Of a stretch of DNA of 5,389 bases, positions 1-5,389 are shown piece by piece. Source of the DNA: Casp-actino8 sp040381935 (GTDB lineage Bacteria > Actinomycetota > Acidimicrobiia > Acidimicrobiales > Ilumatobacteraceae); NCBI GenBank assembly GCA_040381935.1, contig JBEIGJ010000138.1:1-5389 (forward strand), read 5' to 3'. A program made the position numbers and the translations under genes. The notes beneath the pieces were generated by a model. It searched no databases. It was given only the letters and a program-made list of their open reading frames with translations, and was not told where the DNA came from. Numbering within the stretch: the stretch's first letter is position 1; every line of letters begins with the position of its first letter.

Positions 1-175
1 AACCGTACGGACCGGCTTCCATCGGCCCAAGTCGGCTTTGCATGAACGACATCATCTTGAACAAGAAGAGATACACAATGGTTCCCGCGGGCAAAAGCAC
101 CGCCAGGATTCCACCGAAGACGCGCAAAAGGGTCTGTGTCCAATAAGGAAGGTCGGCCGCGATCAAAGAACTCAT
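1..175 (-). CDS. nuoH: NADH-quinone oxidoreductase subunit H, N-terminal fragment (left edge)
   Basis: Only the first 58 codons are present; the gene continues past the left edge. NuoH (ND1) is the multi-spanning membrane subunit that forms the quinone entry tunnel of complex I and joins the hydrophilic arm to the proton-pumping arm. The ATG at 175-173 opens a short lead, then one hydrophobic helix (about residues 20-40, FGGILAVLLPAGTIVYLFLF). The family signature follows: K-M-M at about 41-43, then MQSRLGPMEAGPYG at about 45-58, matching the usual MQxRxGPxxxGPxG. The start overlaps the nuoD stop as ATGA (172-175). This suggests translational coupling, helped by a GGGAG (186-190) ten bases upstream inside the nuoD end. 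NuoH directly follows NuoD, so nuoE, nuoF and nuoG are absent from the position they hold in 14-gene operons. The identification is firm despite the truncation. Confidence 0.93.
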   Translation of the reverse strand, partial: MSSLIAADLPYWTQTLLRVFGGILAVLLPAGTIVYLFLFKMMSFMQSRLGPMEAGPYG

Positions 176-1353
176 CGATCGATATCTCCCAAGATGAAGT
201 AGAGCGAAGCCAAGATGGTGATGATGTCGGGGACATACACGCCCTTGAGCAACCAGGGCACAATCGAGATGTTGTTGAAACTGGCCGAACGAATTTTCAC
301 GCGGAACGGACCAAGATCACCCTTGCTGACCACGTAGTAGCCCATCTCTCCGAGAGGATTTTCCGTCGACACCCAGGCTTCACCTTCAGGAACCTTGATG
401 ATGCGCGGCACCTTGGCCATGACTGGCCCCGCGGGAATGGAGTCGAGTAGTTGATCGACGATACGCGTCGACTCCCGAACCTCTTGGAGTCGCACCCAGC
501 AACGAGCGAAACTGTCGCCATCGGGGTGGGTCCACACTTTCCAATCCACTTTGTCCCAGGCCATCGGCAGGGTCTGATCTCGGCGAATGTCCCAATCCAC
601 TCCACTCGAACGCAAGTTGGCCCCTGATAGACCGTATTGCAGGGCTACATCTTTGGGAATGACGCCGATACCACGGGTCCGACTCTGGAAGATCTCGTTA
701 CCGAAGAGAAGATTTTCGATTTCATCGCAGAAATTCCGCATCTTCTTCATGACCGCGCGGGTCTCATCGATGAAACCGGCTGGCAGATCGTCCTTGAGAC
801 CGCCGATGCGATCGAAGTTGGGGTGGAATCGTCCGCCGGTCGCTCCTTCAATCAGGTTCAACACGTATTCACGGTCCCGGAAGGCCATGAACACCGGCGT
901 GATAGCGCCCATCTGCACGCCCAAGTCACCAAGGAACAACGACACGTTGGCGATACGCGACAGTTCGAACAAGATGGTGCGAATCCACTGCGCACGTGCC
1001 GGGGCCTCGACCTCCATCAACTTCTCGGCCGCCAGGATGAACGGCACCTCGTTGGCGAACGAACCCAACCAGTCGATGCGATTCACCAGCGCAGTCACCT
1101 GCGGGTAAGTACGGACCTCGGTCAGTTTTTCGTATCCGCGATGCATGTACCCGCAAGACGGTTCCGCCCAGACGACTTGCTCACCATCGAGGCGAGCAAT
1201 GATGCGCAAAGTGCCGTGAGTCGCCGGGTGTTGGGGTCCGATATTGAGGGTCATTCCCTCGGTCTCCAACTCGATATTGACCCGCGCATCGGCCGCTTGT
1301 GAGGCGATGTACGCCATCTGCTGGCGGTCGAGGAGTGATTCGGTCGAAGTCAT
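172..1353 (-). CDS. nuoD: NADH-quinone oxidoreductase subunit D (49-kDa type) with altered quinone-site residues
   Basis: A complete 393-residue NuoD, normal length. It is a peripheral-arm subunit descended from the NiFe-hydrogenase large subunit, and with NuoB and NuoH it forms the chamber where quinone is reduced. Visible motifs: GPQHPATHG (39-47), GYMHRGYEKL (69-77 region), TGGRFHPNFDRIGGLKDDLP (172-191), a family-typical stretch from GEMGYYVVSKGD, and the C-terminal GDIDR. Arg92, His177 and Arg182, which lie around cluster N2 in the family, are kept. His46, the quinone-binding histidine (Thermus His38), is kept. Against remembered Thermus Nqo4, aligned without gaps, Tyr87 is Trp95, Asp139 is Gln147, His129 is Val137 and Asp401 is Tyr385. 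The codons for Trp95 (1071-1069), Val137 (945-943) and Gln147 (915-913) were read directly and the frame is intact. The ATG overlaps the nuoC stop as ATGA and has an AAGGTG seven bases upstream. The family is certain; the catalytic consequence of the changes is not. Confidence 0.97.
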   Translation of the reverse strand: MTSTESLLDRQQMAYIASQAADARVNIELETEGMTLNIGPQHPATHGTLRIIARLDGEQVVWAEPSCGYMHRGYEKLTEVRTYPQVTALVNRIDWLGSFANEVPFILAAEKLMEVEAPARAQWIRTILFELSRIANVSLFLGDLGVQMGAITPVFMAFRDREYVLNLIEGATGGRFHPNFDRIGGLKDDLPAGFIDETRAVMKKMRNFCDEIENLLFGNEIFQSRTRGIGVIPKDVALQYGLSGANLRSSGVDWDIRRDQTLPMAWDKVDWKVWTHPDGDSFARCWVRLQEVRESTRIVDQLLDSIPAGPVMAKVPRIIKVPEGEAWVSTENPLGEMGYYVVSKGDLGPFRVKIRSASFNNISIVPWLLKGVYVPDIITILASLYFILGDIDR

Positions 1354-2021
1354 GACTCGTCACCTTCTTCGTCGTCCCCGCCCCCGGGCAGCGGCTCTAC
1401 GTCGACAATGCCCGGCCACGGCTTGACCATGCGGGCCAGCAGCGGGAAGTCCTTGCGCAATGGATGTCCTTCGAACTCGGTGGGGAGGTACATATTGCGG
1501 AGATCAGGATGTCCGGCAAAAGAGATGCCGAACATTTCGTGGGTCTCACGTTCGTGCCAGTTGGCTCCGGCATAGACCGAGACCCACGAGTCGACCACGG
1601 GGCTGTCATCAGCGACATCACATTTCAATGTGACGCCGACGAAAGTCGCCGGGTTCACGACCCGAGCCAGAATTTGCAGACGTGTTGACCCTCCGGCATA
1701 ACCCTGGCGAATGGTGTCATCCCGCTCGACCGGCGGTGCTGTGGGGTCATCTTCACCCTTGCCAAAAGGCGAGGGCAGCCAGTCGATAGCCGAGAGAAAG
1801 CAGAAGTACTCAAAGCCCATCTCGCGTAGAGCCTCACCCGTGCGCCGCCACGATGAGGCCGTGACGCGCACCCAGAGGTCATCGCCGGGCTTGACCACAC
1901 TGTCGACGAGGTCCTCGCCCAGACGCTGGCGCAAATCATCGACAATGCGCTGGCGCAAGGTATCGCCAGGAATGGCAGCCACTGCTCCATCGGCAGTTGT
2001 CGTCGACTCAGGTGATGACAT
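1350..2021 (-). CDS. nuoC: NADH-quinone oxidoreductase subunit C (30-kDa type)
   Basis: A complete 223-residue NuoC, a peripheral-arm scaffold subunit of complex I that packs against NuoD and NuoB and binds no cofactor. The diagnostic block lies near the C terminus: NWHERETHEMFGI (154-166, the family's W-x-E-R-E-x-x-D/H-M-F-G), then GHPDLRNMYLP (170-180), then FEGHPLRKDFPL (183-194). The N-terminal half is the typical variable alpha/beta part. Residues 82-112 form a charged, Pro/Gly-rich stretch between two strands that looks like a lineage-specific loop. The tail is acidic (GGGDDEEGDES). NuoC and NuoD are separate genes here, not the fused NuoCD of enterobacteria. The ATG directly abuts the nuoB stop (TGA then ATG, no spacer), and a strong Shine-Dalgarno site lies in the nuoB end. 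No defects are seen. Confidence 0.97.
   Translation of the reverse strand: MSSPESTTTADGAVAAIPGDTLRQRIVDDLRQRLGEDLVDSVVKPGDDLWVRVTASSWRRTGEALREMGFEYFCFLSAIDWLPSPFGKGEDDPTAPPVERDDTIRQGYAGGSTRLQILARVVNPATFVGVTLKCDVADDSPVVDSWVSVYAGANWHERETHEMFGISFAGHPDLRNMYLPTEFEGHPLRKDFPLLARMVKPWPGIVDVEPLPGGGDDEEGDES
1361..1366 (-). promoter_or_regulatory. Shine-Dalgarno site of nuoD
   Basis: On the minus strand AAGGTG lies seven bases before the nuoD ATG, inside the end of nuoC. Together with the ATGA overlap at 1350-1353 it fixes the start and suggests coupled translation. Confidence 0.6.
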
Positions 2022-2582
2022 TCAGCTCACCTCAACCGGAGAGATCTCGCGAGCCGTGACATCGCGGGAAGAGCCGCCCACCACGATGGGCTTATAACCC
2101 TCACCACGCCACCGGGCACCCATATCTTCATTTCGAATGCGCTGCTGGAGAAGTACGACGCCTTCCAAGAGGGCTTCAGGTCGCGGCGGGCAACCGGGCA
2201 CATAGACATCAACGGGGATGATCTGATCCACACCCTTGGTGACCGAATAGCTATCCCAATAGGGTCCGCCGCAGTTCGCACACGACCCCATGGAGATGAC
2301 GTACTTGGGTTCTGGCATCTGCTCGTACAGTCGTTTGATGGCCGGGGCCATCTTGTCGGTGACCGTTCCCGAGATGACCACCAGATCAGCCTGACGAGGA
2401 CTAGCCGGCAAGGGAATGACGCCAAGTCGCATCACGTCATAACGCGGCGAACCAAAAGCTGCGCCCATTTCAATGGCGCAACAGGCCAATCCCCACTGAT
2501 AGACCCACAAGCTGTAGGAACGACCGATATTCAATAACGCATTGAGCGGTTTAGGTAACCGCCCGCGATCAACGAGACCCAT
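2022..2582 (-). CDS. nuoB: NADH-quinone oxidoreductase subunit B, carrier of cluster N2
   Basis: A complete 186-residue NuoB (PSST type). It holds the 4Fe-4S cluster N2, the last electron carrier before quinone, and forms one face of the quinone chamber with NuoD. All cluster ligands are visible: the tandem Cys34-Cys35 in GLACCAIEM, Cys101 in SMGSCANCGG and Cys131 in VPGCPPRPEAL. An additional Cys104 follows Cys101 and is probably not a ligand. SPRQADLVV (61-69) and KMAPA (77-81) are further family blocks. The RLGVIPLPASPRQ and PYWDSYSVTKGVDQ wording resembles, from memory, NuoB of the second, EFG-less nuo cluster of actinobacteria rather than the Thermus or mycobacterial form; there the stretch before SPRQ usually reads FRA, here LPA. 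The ATG at 2582-2580 has AAGGAG four bases upstream. The nuoA stop lies 15 bases upstream of the start. Confidence 0.97.
   Translation of the reverse strand: MGLVDRGRLPKPLNALLNIGRSYSLWVYQWGLACCAIEMGAAFGSPRYDVMRLGVIPLPASPRQADLVVISGTVTDKMAPAIKRLYEQMPEPKYVISMGSCANCGGPYWDSYSVTKGVDQIIPVDVYVPGCPPRPEALLEGVVLLQQRIRNEDMGARWRGEGYKPIVVGGSSRDVTAREISPVEVS
2027..2034 (-). promoter_or_regulatory. Shine-Dalgarno site of nuoC
   Basis: TGAGGTGA on the minus strand ends five bases before the nuoC ATG, within the last codons of nuoB. It supports the ATG at 2021-2019 as the start. Confidence 0.65.
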
Positions 2583-2586
2583 GTGA

Positions 2587-2592
2587 CTCCTT
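2587..2592 (-). promoter_or_regulatory. Shine-Dalgarno site of nuoB
   Basis: A consensus AAGGAG on the minus strand sits in the 15-base nuoA-nuoB gap, four bases before the ATG. It is the clearest ribosome-binding site in the window and supports the nuoB start. Confidence 0.7.
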
Positions 2593-2597
2593 GTCCT

Positions 2598-2963
2598 TCA
2601 CGCCCAGCGCAGGACGCCCTTGCGCCAGGCATAGACGAGACCCAACAACAAAACTCCAACGAAGATACCCATCTCCACCAGCCCGAATACCGCGTACCGC
2701 TCGAGTTGAGTGGCCCACGGGAAGATGAACACCGCCTCGACATCGAAGATGACGAAAAGCAAGGCGAAGACGTAATACCGAATCTGGCTCTGAGACCAAC
2801 CCTCACCAACCGGGTCAACGCCACTTTCGTAAGTCAATAGCTTTTCCGCATTCGGCCGCGAGGGGCGAATCAGAACCGCCAAACCAAGCAACAACGAAGC
2901 CAAGAGAAGCGCCGCCAGCCCGAACCAGAATACGACGAGGTAGGACCTGAGAAACTCCGACAT
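2598..2963 (-). CDS. nuoA: NADH-quinone oxidoreductase subunit A
   Basis: A complete 121-residue NuoA (ND3), the small three-helix membrane subunit at the hinge between the two arms of complex I. Hydrophobic helices lie at about residues 8-32, 62-82 and 93-113. The first loop carries YESGVDPVGEGWSQSQIRYY (45-64), followed by FVIFDVEAVFIFPWA (70-84) with the family's acidic residues Asp74 and Glu76. The Cys common in this loop (YECG in many homologues) is Ser47 here. The ATG at 2963-2961 was chosen because it gives the family's length and an N terminus like other NuoA proteins (MSEFLRSYL). The frame stays open for 25 further codons upstream (to 3038), but those residues are Arg/Pro/Gly-rich and unlike NuoA. 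No good ribosome-binding site precedes the chosen ATG, only an AGGTT seven bases upstream. This is the first gene of the nuo operon. Confidence 0.94.
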   Translation of the reverse strand: MSEFLRSYLVVFWFGLAALLLASLLLGLAVLIRPSRPNAEKLLTYESGVDPVGEGWSQSQIRYYVFALLFVIFDVEAVFIFPWATQLERYAVFGLVEMGIFVGVLLLGLVYAWRKGVLRWA

Positions 2964-3055
2964 CGGTGAGAACCTACTACGGGGCCCCGGACCACTCCTA
3001 ACTTCTCCCTGCATGTGATCGGTCAGCCGAGGTCGCACCGGTCACTTCGAGCGTG
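2964..3055 (-). promoter_or_regulatory. Leader of the nuo operon with a weak candidate -10 site and a GC palindrome
   Basis: This 92-base gap separates the amidotransferase stop from the nuoA ATG, both on the minus strand. It holds a TANNNT hexamer, TAGGTT (2976-2971), exactly seven bases before the ATG, the spacing expected for a leaderless transcript. No convincing -35 site stands at the right distance. The same bases could instead serve as a poor Shine-Dalgarno site (AGGTT). Just upstream is a perfect 10-base palindrome, CGGGGCCCCG (2980-2989), which might be an operator or chance. No hairpin followed by a T-run is seen, so read-through from the amidotransferase gene into nuoA is possible. 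Confidence 0.3.
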
Positions 3056-3727
3056 CTATCCGGCCACGGACTCCACGAACCAATCCACCAGCAGATCACT
3101 GCGCCGCCGACTTGTGACTACTTCGGATCGGGTCTGGGCCATGAACGTCTCCCGGTTCAATCCCATCCGCTCCAGTTCAAGGGCTCCATCTCCCGATGAC
3201 CAGCGGGCCAAGATGGTCTCGGTGGCCTCGGGGTGGAACTGGGCGGCCAGGACCCGCTCCGACCGGATGACTTGGGGTCCGGCCATTGAGCGTGCCAGAC
3301 AGTGAAAACCTGGAGGGGTCTCAAAAACGTCGTAATGCCACTGCAACCAGGGACCCGGGGGAACGACATCGGGAAGATCAGTTTCAATCATGTGCCACCC
3401 GACTTCGGGTCGAGCGGCCCGCATCACCCGACCGCCCAGGGCGTGGGCCACCATTTGGGATCCGAAACAAATACCCAAAACCGGCACCCGACGAGAGACG
3501 GCCTCCCTGATCAACTGGCTCTCAGCATTCACCGAGGCGGCAACCTCGTCCCAGTAGACACTCCATTCCGATCCCAGTGACAACACCAGATCGTACCCGT
3601 CGAGATCGGGCCACTCCTGGGGGCGCTCACGATGGGCCTCATGCAGGGTGTAACCGTGATGACGGAGCCGCTCCCCCACGAATCCGCTGTCCGCATCGGC
3701 AGCATTGGCAACAACCAGACAACGCAC
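3056..3727 (-). CDS. Stand-alone class I (triad) glutamine amidotransferase, substrate unknown
   Basis: A 223-residue protein made of a single class I glutamine amidotransferase domain, the fold that hydrolyses glutamine or cleaves gamma-glutamyl bonds. Numbered from the GTG start, the nucleophile elbow is LGICFGSQ with Cys87, and the rest of the triad is His165 and Glu167 in AAQFHPEA. An oxyanion-type stretch LGSEWSVYW lies at 51-59 and QWHYDVF at 129-135. No synthetase domain is attached. The layout resembles the GMP synthase-like stand-alone amidotransferases (COG0518 type), whose partners vary, so no substrate is assigned. GTG at 3727-3725 is preferred because it places the first beta strand (RCLVVANAADAD) at the N terminus. 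A longer ATG start at 3784 would overlap the divergent ilvA gene and add a basic stretch foreign to the family. There is no Shine-Dalgarno site; TACCGT lies seven bases upstream, suggesting leaderless expression. The stop is TAG. Confidence 0.88.
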   Translation of the reverse strand: MRCLVVANAADADSGFVGERLRHHGYTLHEAHRERPQEWPDLDGYDLVLSLGSEWSVYWDEVAASVNAESQLIREAVSRRVPVLGICFGSQMVAHALGGRVMRAARPEVGWHMIETDLPDVVPPGPWLQWHYDVFETPPGFHCLARSMAGPQVIRSERVLAAQFHPEATETILARWSSGDGALELERMGLNRETFMAQTRSEVVTSRRRSDLLVDWFVESVAG

Positions 3728-3747
3728 GACCGATACGGTAACCAGCA
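3728..3747. promoter_or_regulatory. Divergent spacer with a shared, symmetric -10-like heptamer
   Basis: Only 20 bases separate the GTG of the amidotransferase (minus) from the ATG of ilvA (plus). The centre is TACGGTA (3734-3740), which reads TACCGTA on the other strand, so each strand carries a TANNNT -10-like hexamer: TACGGT eight bases before the ilvA ATG, and TACCGT seven bases before the amidotransferase GTG. Neither start has a Shine-Dalgarno site, and in both cases the expected transcription start would fall at or next to the start codon. No good -35 partner was found; TTGGCA (3705-3710) is too far away (23 bases). This is inferred from spacing and symmetry only. Confidence 0.5.
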
Positions 3748-4962
3748 ATGAGCGCAGTACCCATCTCCATCGCCGATATCGCAACGGCCCGAGAACGTTC
3801 CCGTTCCGTGGTCAAGCACACTCCCGTCACCACATCAGCGGCCATTCACGCCATCGTGTCTGGTGCGTCATCCGATAACGCCATTGTGCTCAAGGCTGAA
3901 AATCTGCAGCGCACAGGAAGTTTCAAGATCCGCGGAGCCATGAACAAGTTGTACTCCCTCGGGCCTGCAGTCCAGGCCGGGGTCACCGCCGGGAGTGCCG
4001 GCAATCACGCCCAAGCACTCGCCTTTGCCGCTCGATCCTTCGGTGTGCCCTGTGAGATCTTCGTCCCCACCAACGCTCCGATCGCCAAGATGGCTGCCTG
4101 TCGCGCCTACGGGGCGCGCGTCATGGAGAGTGGCGCCACGTTGGAAGATGCCGTGGCGGCTGCTCGCTCTCGAGCCGATGCGGGTGGATTGCATTTCTGT
4201 CATCCCTATGACGATCCCGTTGTGGTCACCGGTCAAGCCACCATGGGATTGGAACTAGTCGAAGACATCGATGATCTGGCCGTGGTGGTCATTCCGCTCG
4301 GAGGCGGTGGCTTGGCGGCCGGCACTGCAATGGCGGTCAAACTTCACCGTCCCGAAGTACGGGTCATCGGGGTGCAGATCGAGTCCTGCGCTCCCTATGT
4401 GACTGGCGCGGTTCCTTCGGGCGCGGTGCTCACCTTGGCCGATGGCATCGCGGTGAAGCAACCCGGCGATATCACTCGCCCTCTCATCGAAAAATGGCTC
4501 GATGAGATCGTGACGGTGACCGAGGATTCCGTGGCGGATGCCATGATGATCCTGATGGAGCGTTCCAAACTCCTGGTGGAGGGCGCTGGTGCGGTTGGAG
4601 TCTCAGCGCTGATCTCGGGTCGTATCGATCCATCGGCGAAAGGGTCGACCTGTGTGGTGCTCTCAGGGGGCAATGTCGATCTCGGTGTCGTTCCCGGTTT
4701 GATCCGACGTCACGAAACTCAGTCTGGTCGACGACTCATTCTGTTTGTCCGGGTCAGTGATCGGCCCGGAGGATTGGCCCGACTCGTAGCGGTCTTTGCC
4801 CAAGCCGGAGCCAGCGTCATTGATATCGAACACCTACGCGAAGGTGTCGATCTCCATGTGCGCGAAACCGGAGTACGTGCCGTCTTGGAAGTACGAAGTA
4901 CCGAACATGCTCGCGAAGTGGAACTCGCCGTGAGAGCAGCGGGATATTCCCTCGAGAGTTGA
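3748..4962 (+). CDS. ilvA: Threonine ammonia-lyase (threonine dehydratase) with C-terminal ACT domain
   Basis: A 404-residue PLP enzyme of fold type II that deaminates L-threonine to 2-oxobutyrate and ammonia in the cytoplasm, feeding isoleucine synthesis or threonine catabolism. Lys60 in QRTGSFKIRGA is the Schiff-base lysine. AGSAGNHAQ (81-89) is the substrate and cofactor loop, with Asn86. PLGGGGLAAG (183-192) is the glycine-rich phosphate-binding loop, and SGGN (306-309) meets the pyridine ring. Residues about 327-404 form one ACT domain (VRVSDRPGGLARL, then VIDIEHLREG). A single ACT domain and about 400 residues fit the medium-length form seen in actinobacteria and many other bacteria, not the longer E. 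coli IlvA with its double regulatory domain. The ACT domain implies allosteric control, but the ligand cannot be read from sequence, so a catabolic TdcB-like role remains possible. The start is the first ATG in frame, without a Shine-Dalgarno site. The 21-base gap to the convergent gene shows no terminator. Confidence 0.93.
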   Translation: MSAVPISIADIATARERSRSVVKHTPVTTSAAIHAIVSGASSDNAIVLKAENLQRTGSFKIRGAMNKLYSLGPAVQAGVTAGSAGNHAQALAFAARSFGVPCEIFVPTNAPIAKMAACRAYGARVMESGATLEDAVAAARSRADAGGLHFCHPYDDPVVVTGQATMGLELVEDIDDLAVVVIPLGGGGLAAGTAMAVKLHRPEVRVIGVQIESCAPYVTGAVPSGAVLTLADGIAVKQPGDITRPLIEKWLDEIVTVTEDSVADAMMILMERSKLLVEGAGAVGVSALISGRIDPSAKGSTCVVLSGGNVDLGVVPGLIRRHETQSGRRLILFVRVSDRPGGLARLVAVFAQAGASVIDIEHLREGVDLHVRETGVRAVLEVRSTEHAREVELAVRAAGYSLES

Positions 4963-4983
4963 GCCCGATGAACAGGTGGGAAT

Positions 4984-5389
4984 TCATTCCTCGGCGACGA
5001 AACCCGGCCAATTCTTCATGTATCCCACGAACGATTCGGACAGGCCCTCGGCCCGTAACTCCGCCCTGGTCACCGGCAACGCTCGTACAGTGAAGTTGCG
5101 GTCGGCTTCGACTCGATGGGGGAAATCGTGGTGCAAGATGGCGCCCCGACCAATGACGGCCATGTCCGCACCCTGATCCAGTACCCATTGCGCGTCGGCA
5201 GCGCCGTAGATCTTCCCCGCGGCGGCCAACTTGGTTCGGCCTCGATAGAGACCGGCGAAGATATCCAGCAGTCCCTGGCCACCCATATCTTCATCGGCGG
5301 CTTCCTTACGTACATCCCATAAGGACATATCGATGAAGTCCACATCGCCTGTAGCGATCAACCAACTGAACACATCCACTATTTCTGCG
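4984..5389 (-). CDS. NADH:flavin oxidoreductase, Old Yellow Enzyme family, C-terminal fragment (right edge)
   Basis: The reading frame is open to the right edge, so about 134 C-terminal residues of a larger TIM-barrel flavoprotein are present; the start lies outside the window. Proteins of this family bind FMN and reduce activated C=C bonds or other acceptors with NAD(P)H. Visible signs are a strand DVDFIDMSLWD, then the FMN phosphate-binding end of the barrel: GKIYGAADAQWVLDQGADMA followed by VIGRGAILHHDFP. The first corresponds to the family's G-x-I/x-x-x-x-D-A pattern and the second to its closing GRG-x-I motif. After this the chain ends with a helical tail ending WPGFVAEE. The catalytic residues nearer the N terminus cannot be checked. 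The GTG at 5379-5377 is internal, not a start, since coding sense continues upstream of it. The gene converges with ilvA. The natural substrate is unknown. Confidence 0.85.
   Translation of the reverse strand, partial: AEIVDVFSWLIATGDVDFIDMSLWDVRKEAADEDMGGQGLLDIFAGLYRGRTKLAAAGKIYGAADAQWVLDQGADMAVIGRGAILHHDFPHRVEADRNFTVRALPVTRAELRAEGLSESFVGYMKNWPGFVAEE

Noticed and set aside
637..1302. A 221-codon open frame on the plus strand opposite nuoD
   Set aside because: It lies wholly antisense to a clearly conserved NuoD, its translation shows no recognisable motif, and no ribosome-binding site precedes it. It is a by-product of codon bias.
2964..3038. A 25-codon upstream extension of nuoA
   Set aside because: The added residues are Arg/Pro/Gly-rich and unlike NuoA, no ribosome-binding site precedes the upstream ATG codons, and the 121-residue form matches the family.
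3728..3784. A longer ATG start for the amidotransferase that would add a basic plus hydrophobic N terminus resembling a signal peptide
   Set aside because: The extra residues are antisense to the ilvA start, and the hydrophobic part is the first beta strand of the cytoplasmic domain. The GTG at 3727 fits the family.
4979..4990. Inverted repeat GGAAT/ATTCC at the ilvA end, considered as a terminator between the convergent genes
   Set aside because: The arms are five bases with a two-base loop and there is no T-run on either side, so it is too weak to call a terminator.
5377..5379. GTG as the start of a short 131-residue flavin oxidoreductase gene
   Set aside because: The frame continues upstream to the window edge, and the fragment begins in the middle of the expected TIM barrel, so this is an edge truncation, not a short gene.

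Overview
The window carries housekeeping genes of a moderately GC-rich bacterium. It is most likely an actinobacterium, possibly of a lineage outside the classic Streptomyces/Mycobacterium groups. That assignment rests on remembered family resemblance: the NuoA and NuoB wording (for example the PYWDSYSVTKGVDQ stretch of NuoB), a nuo gene order without nuoEFG, and several starts that have a TANNNT hexamer 7-8 bases upstream but no clear Shine-Dalgarno site, as in leaderless actinobacterial genes. No database search was possible.

Layout. Positions 1-2963, minus strand: the first five genes of a respiratory complex I operon, nuoA-nuoB-nuoC-nuoD-nuoH. nuoH runs off the left edge. The genes are packed with ATGA overlaps or tiny gaps, and nuoD joins nuoH directly, so the NADH-dehydrogenase module genes nuoE, nuoF and nuoG are not in their usual place. 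Positions 2964-3055: a short leader with a weak candidate promoter and a GC-rich palindrome. Positions 3056-3727, minus strand: a stand-alone class I glutamine amidotransferase of unknown substrate. Positions 3728-3747: a 20-base divergent spacer centred on a symmetric -10-like heptamer. Positions 3748-4962, plus strand: a PLP-dependent threonine ammonia-lyase with a C-terminal ACT domain. Positions 4984-5389, minus strand: the C-terminal part of an Old Yellow Enzyme-type NADH:flavin oxidoreductase, cut by the right edge and convergent with ilvA.

How the genes work together. The five Nuo proteins form the membrane junction of complex I. NuoB carries cluster N2. NuoB, NuoD and NuoH line the quinone chamber. 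NuoA braces the junction. NuoC is part of the peripheral arm. Threonine ammonia-lyase feeds 2-oxobutyrate to isoleucine synthesis or threonine breakdown. The amidotransferase and the flavin oxidoreductase have no evident link to it.

The most interesting observation is in NuoD. Aligned without gaps to my recollection of the Thermus Nqo4 sequence, two of the three residues of the canonical quinone-headgroup site are changed (Tyr to Trp95, Asp to Gln147), while the His (His46) and the residues around cluster N2 are kept. The second is the shared symmetric -10-like element between the two divergent genes. I found no mobile element, RNA gene, CRISPR array or new multi-gene system.
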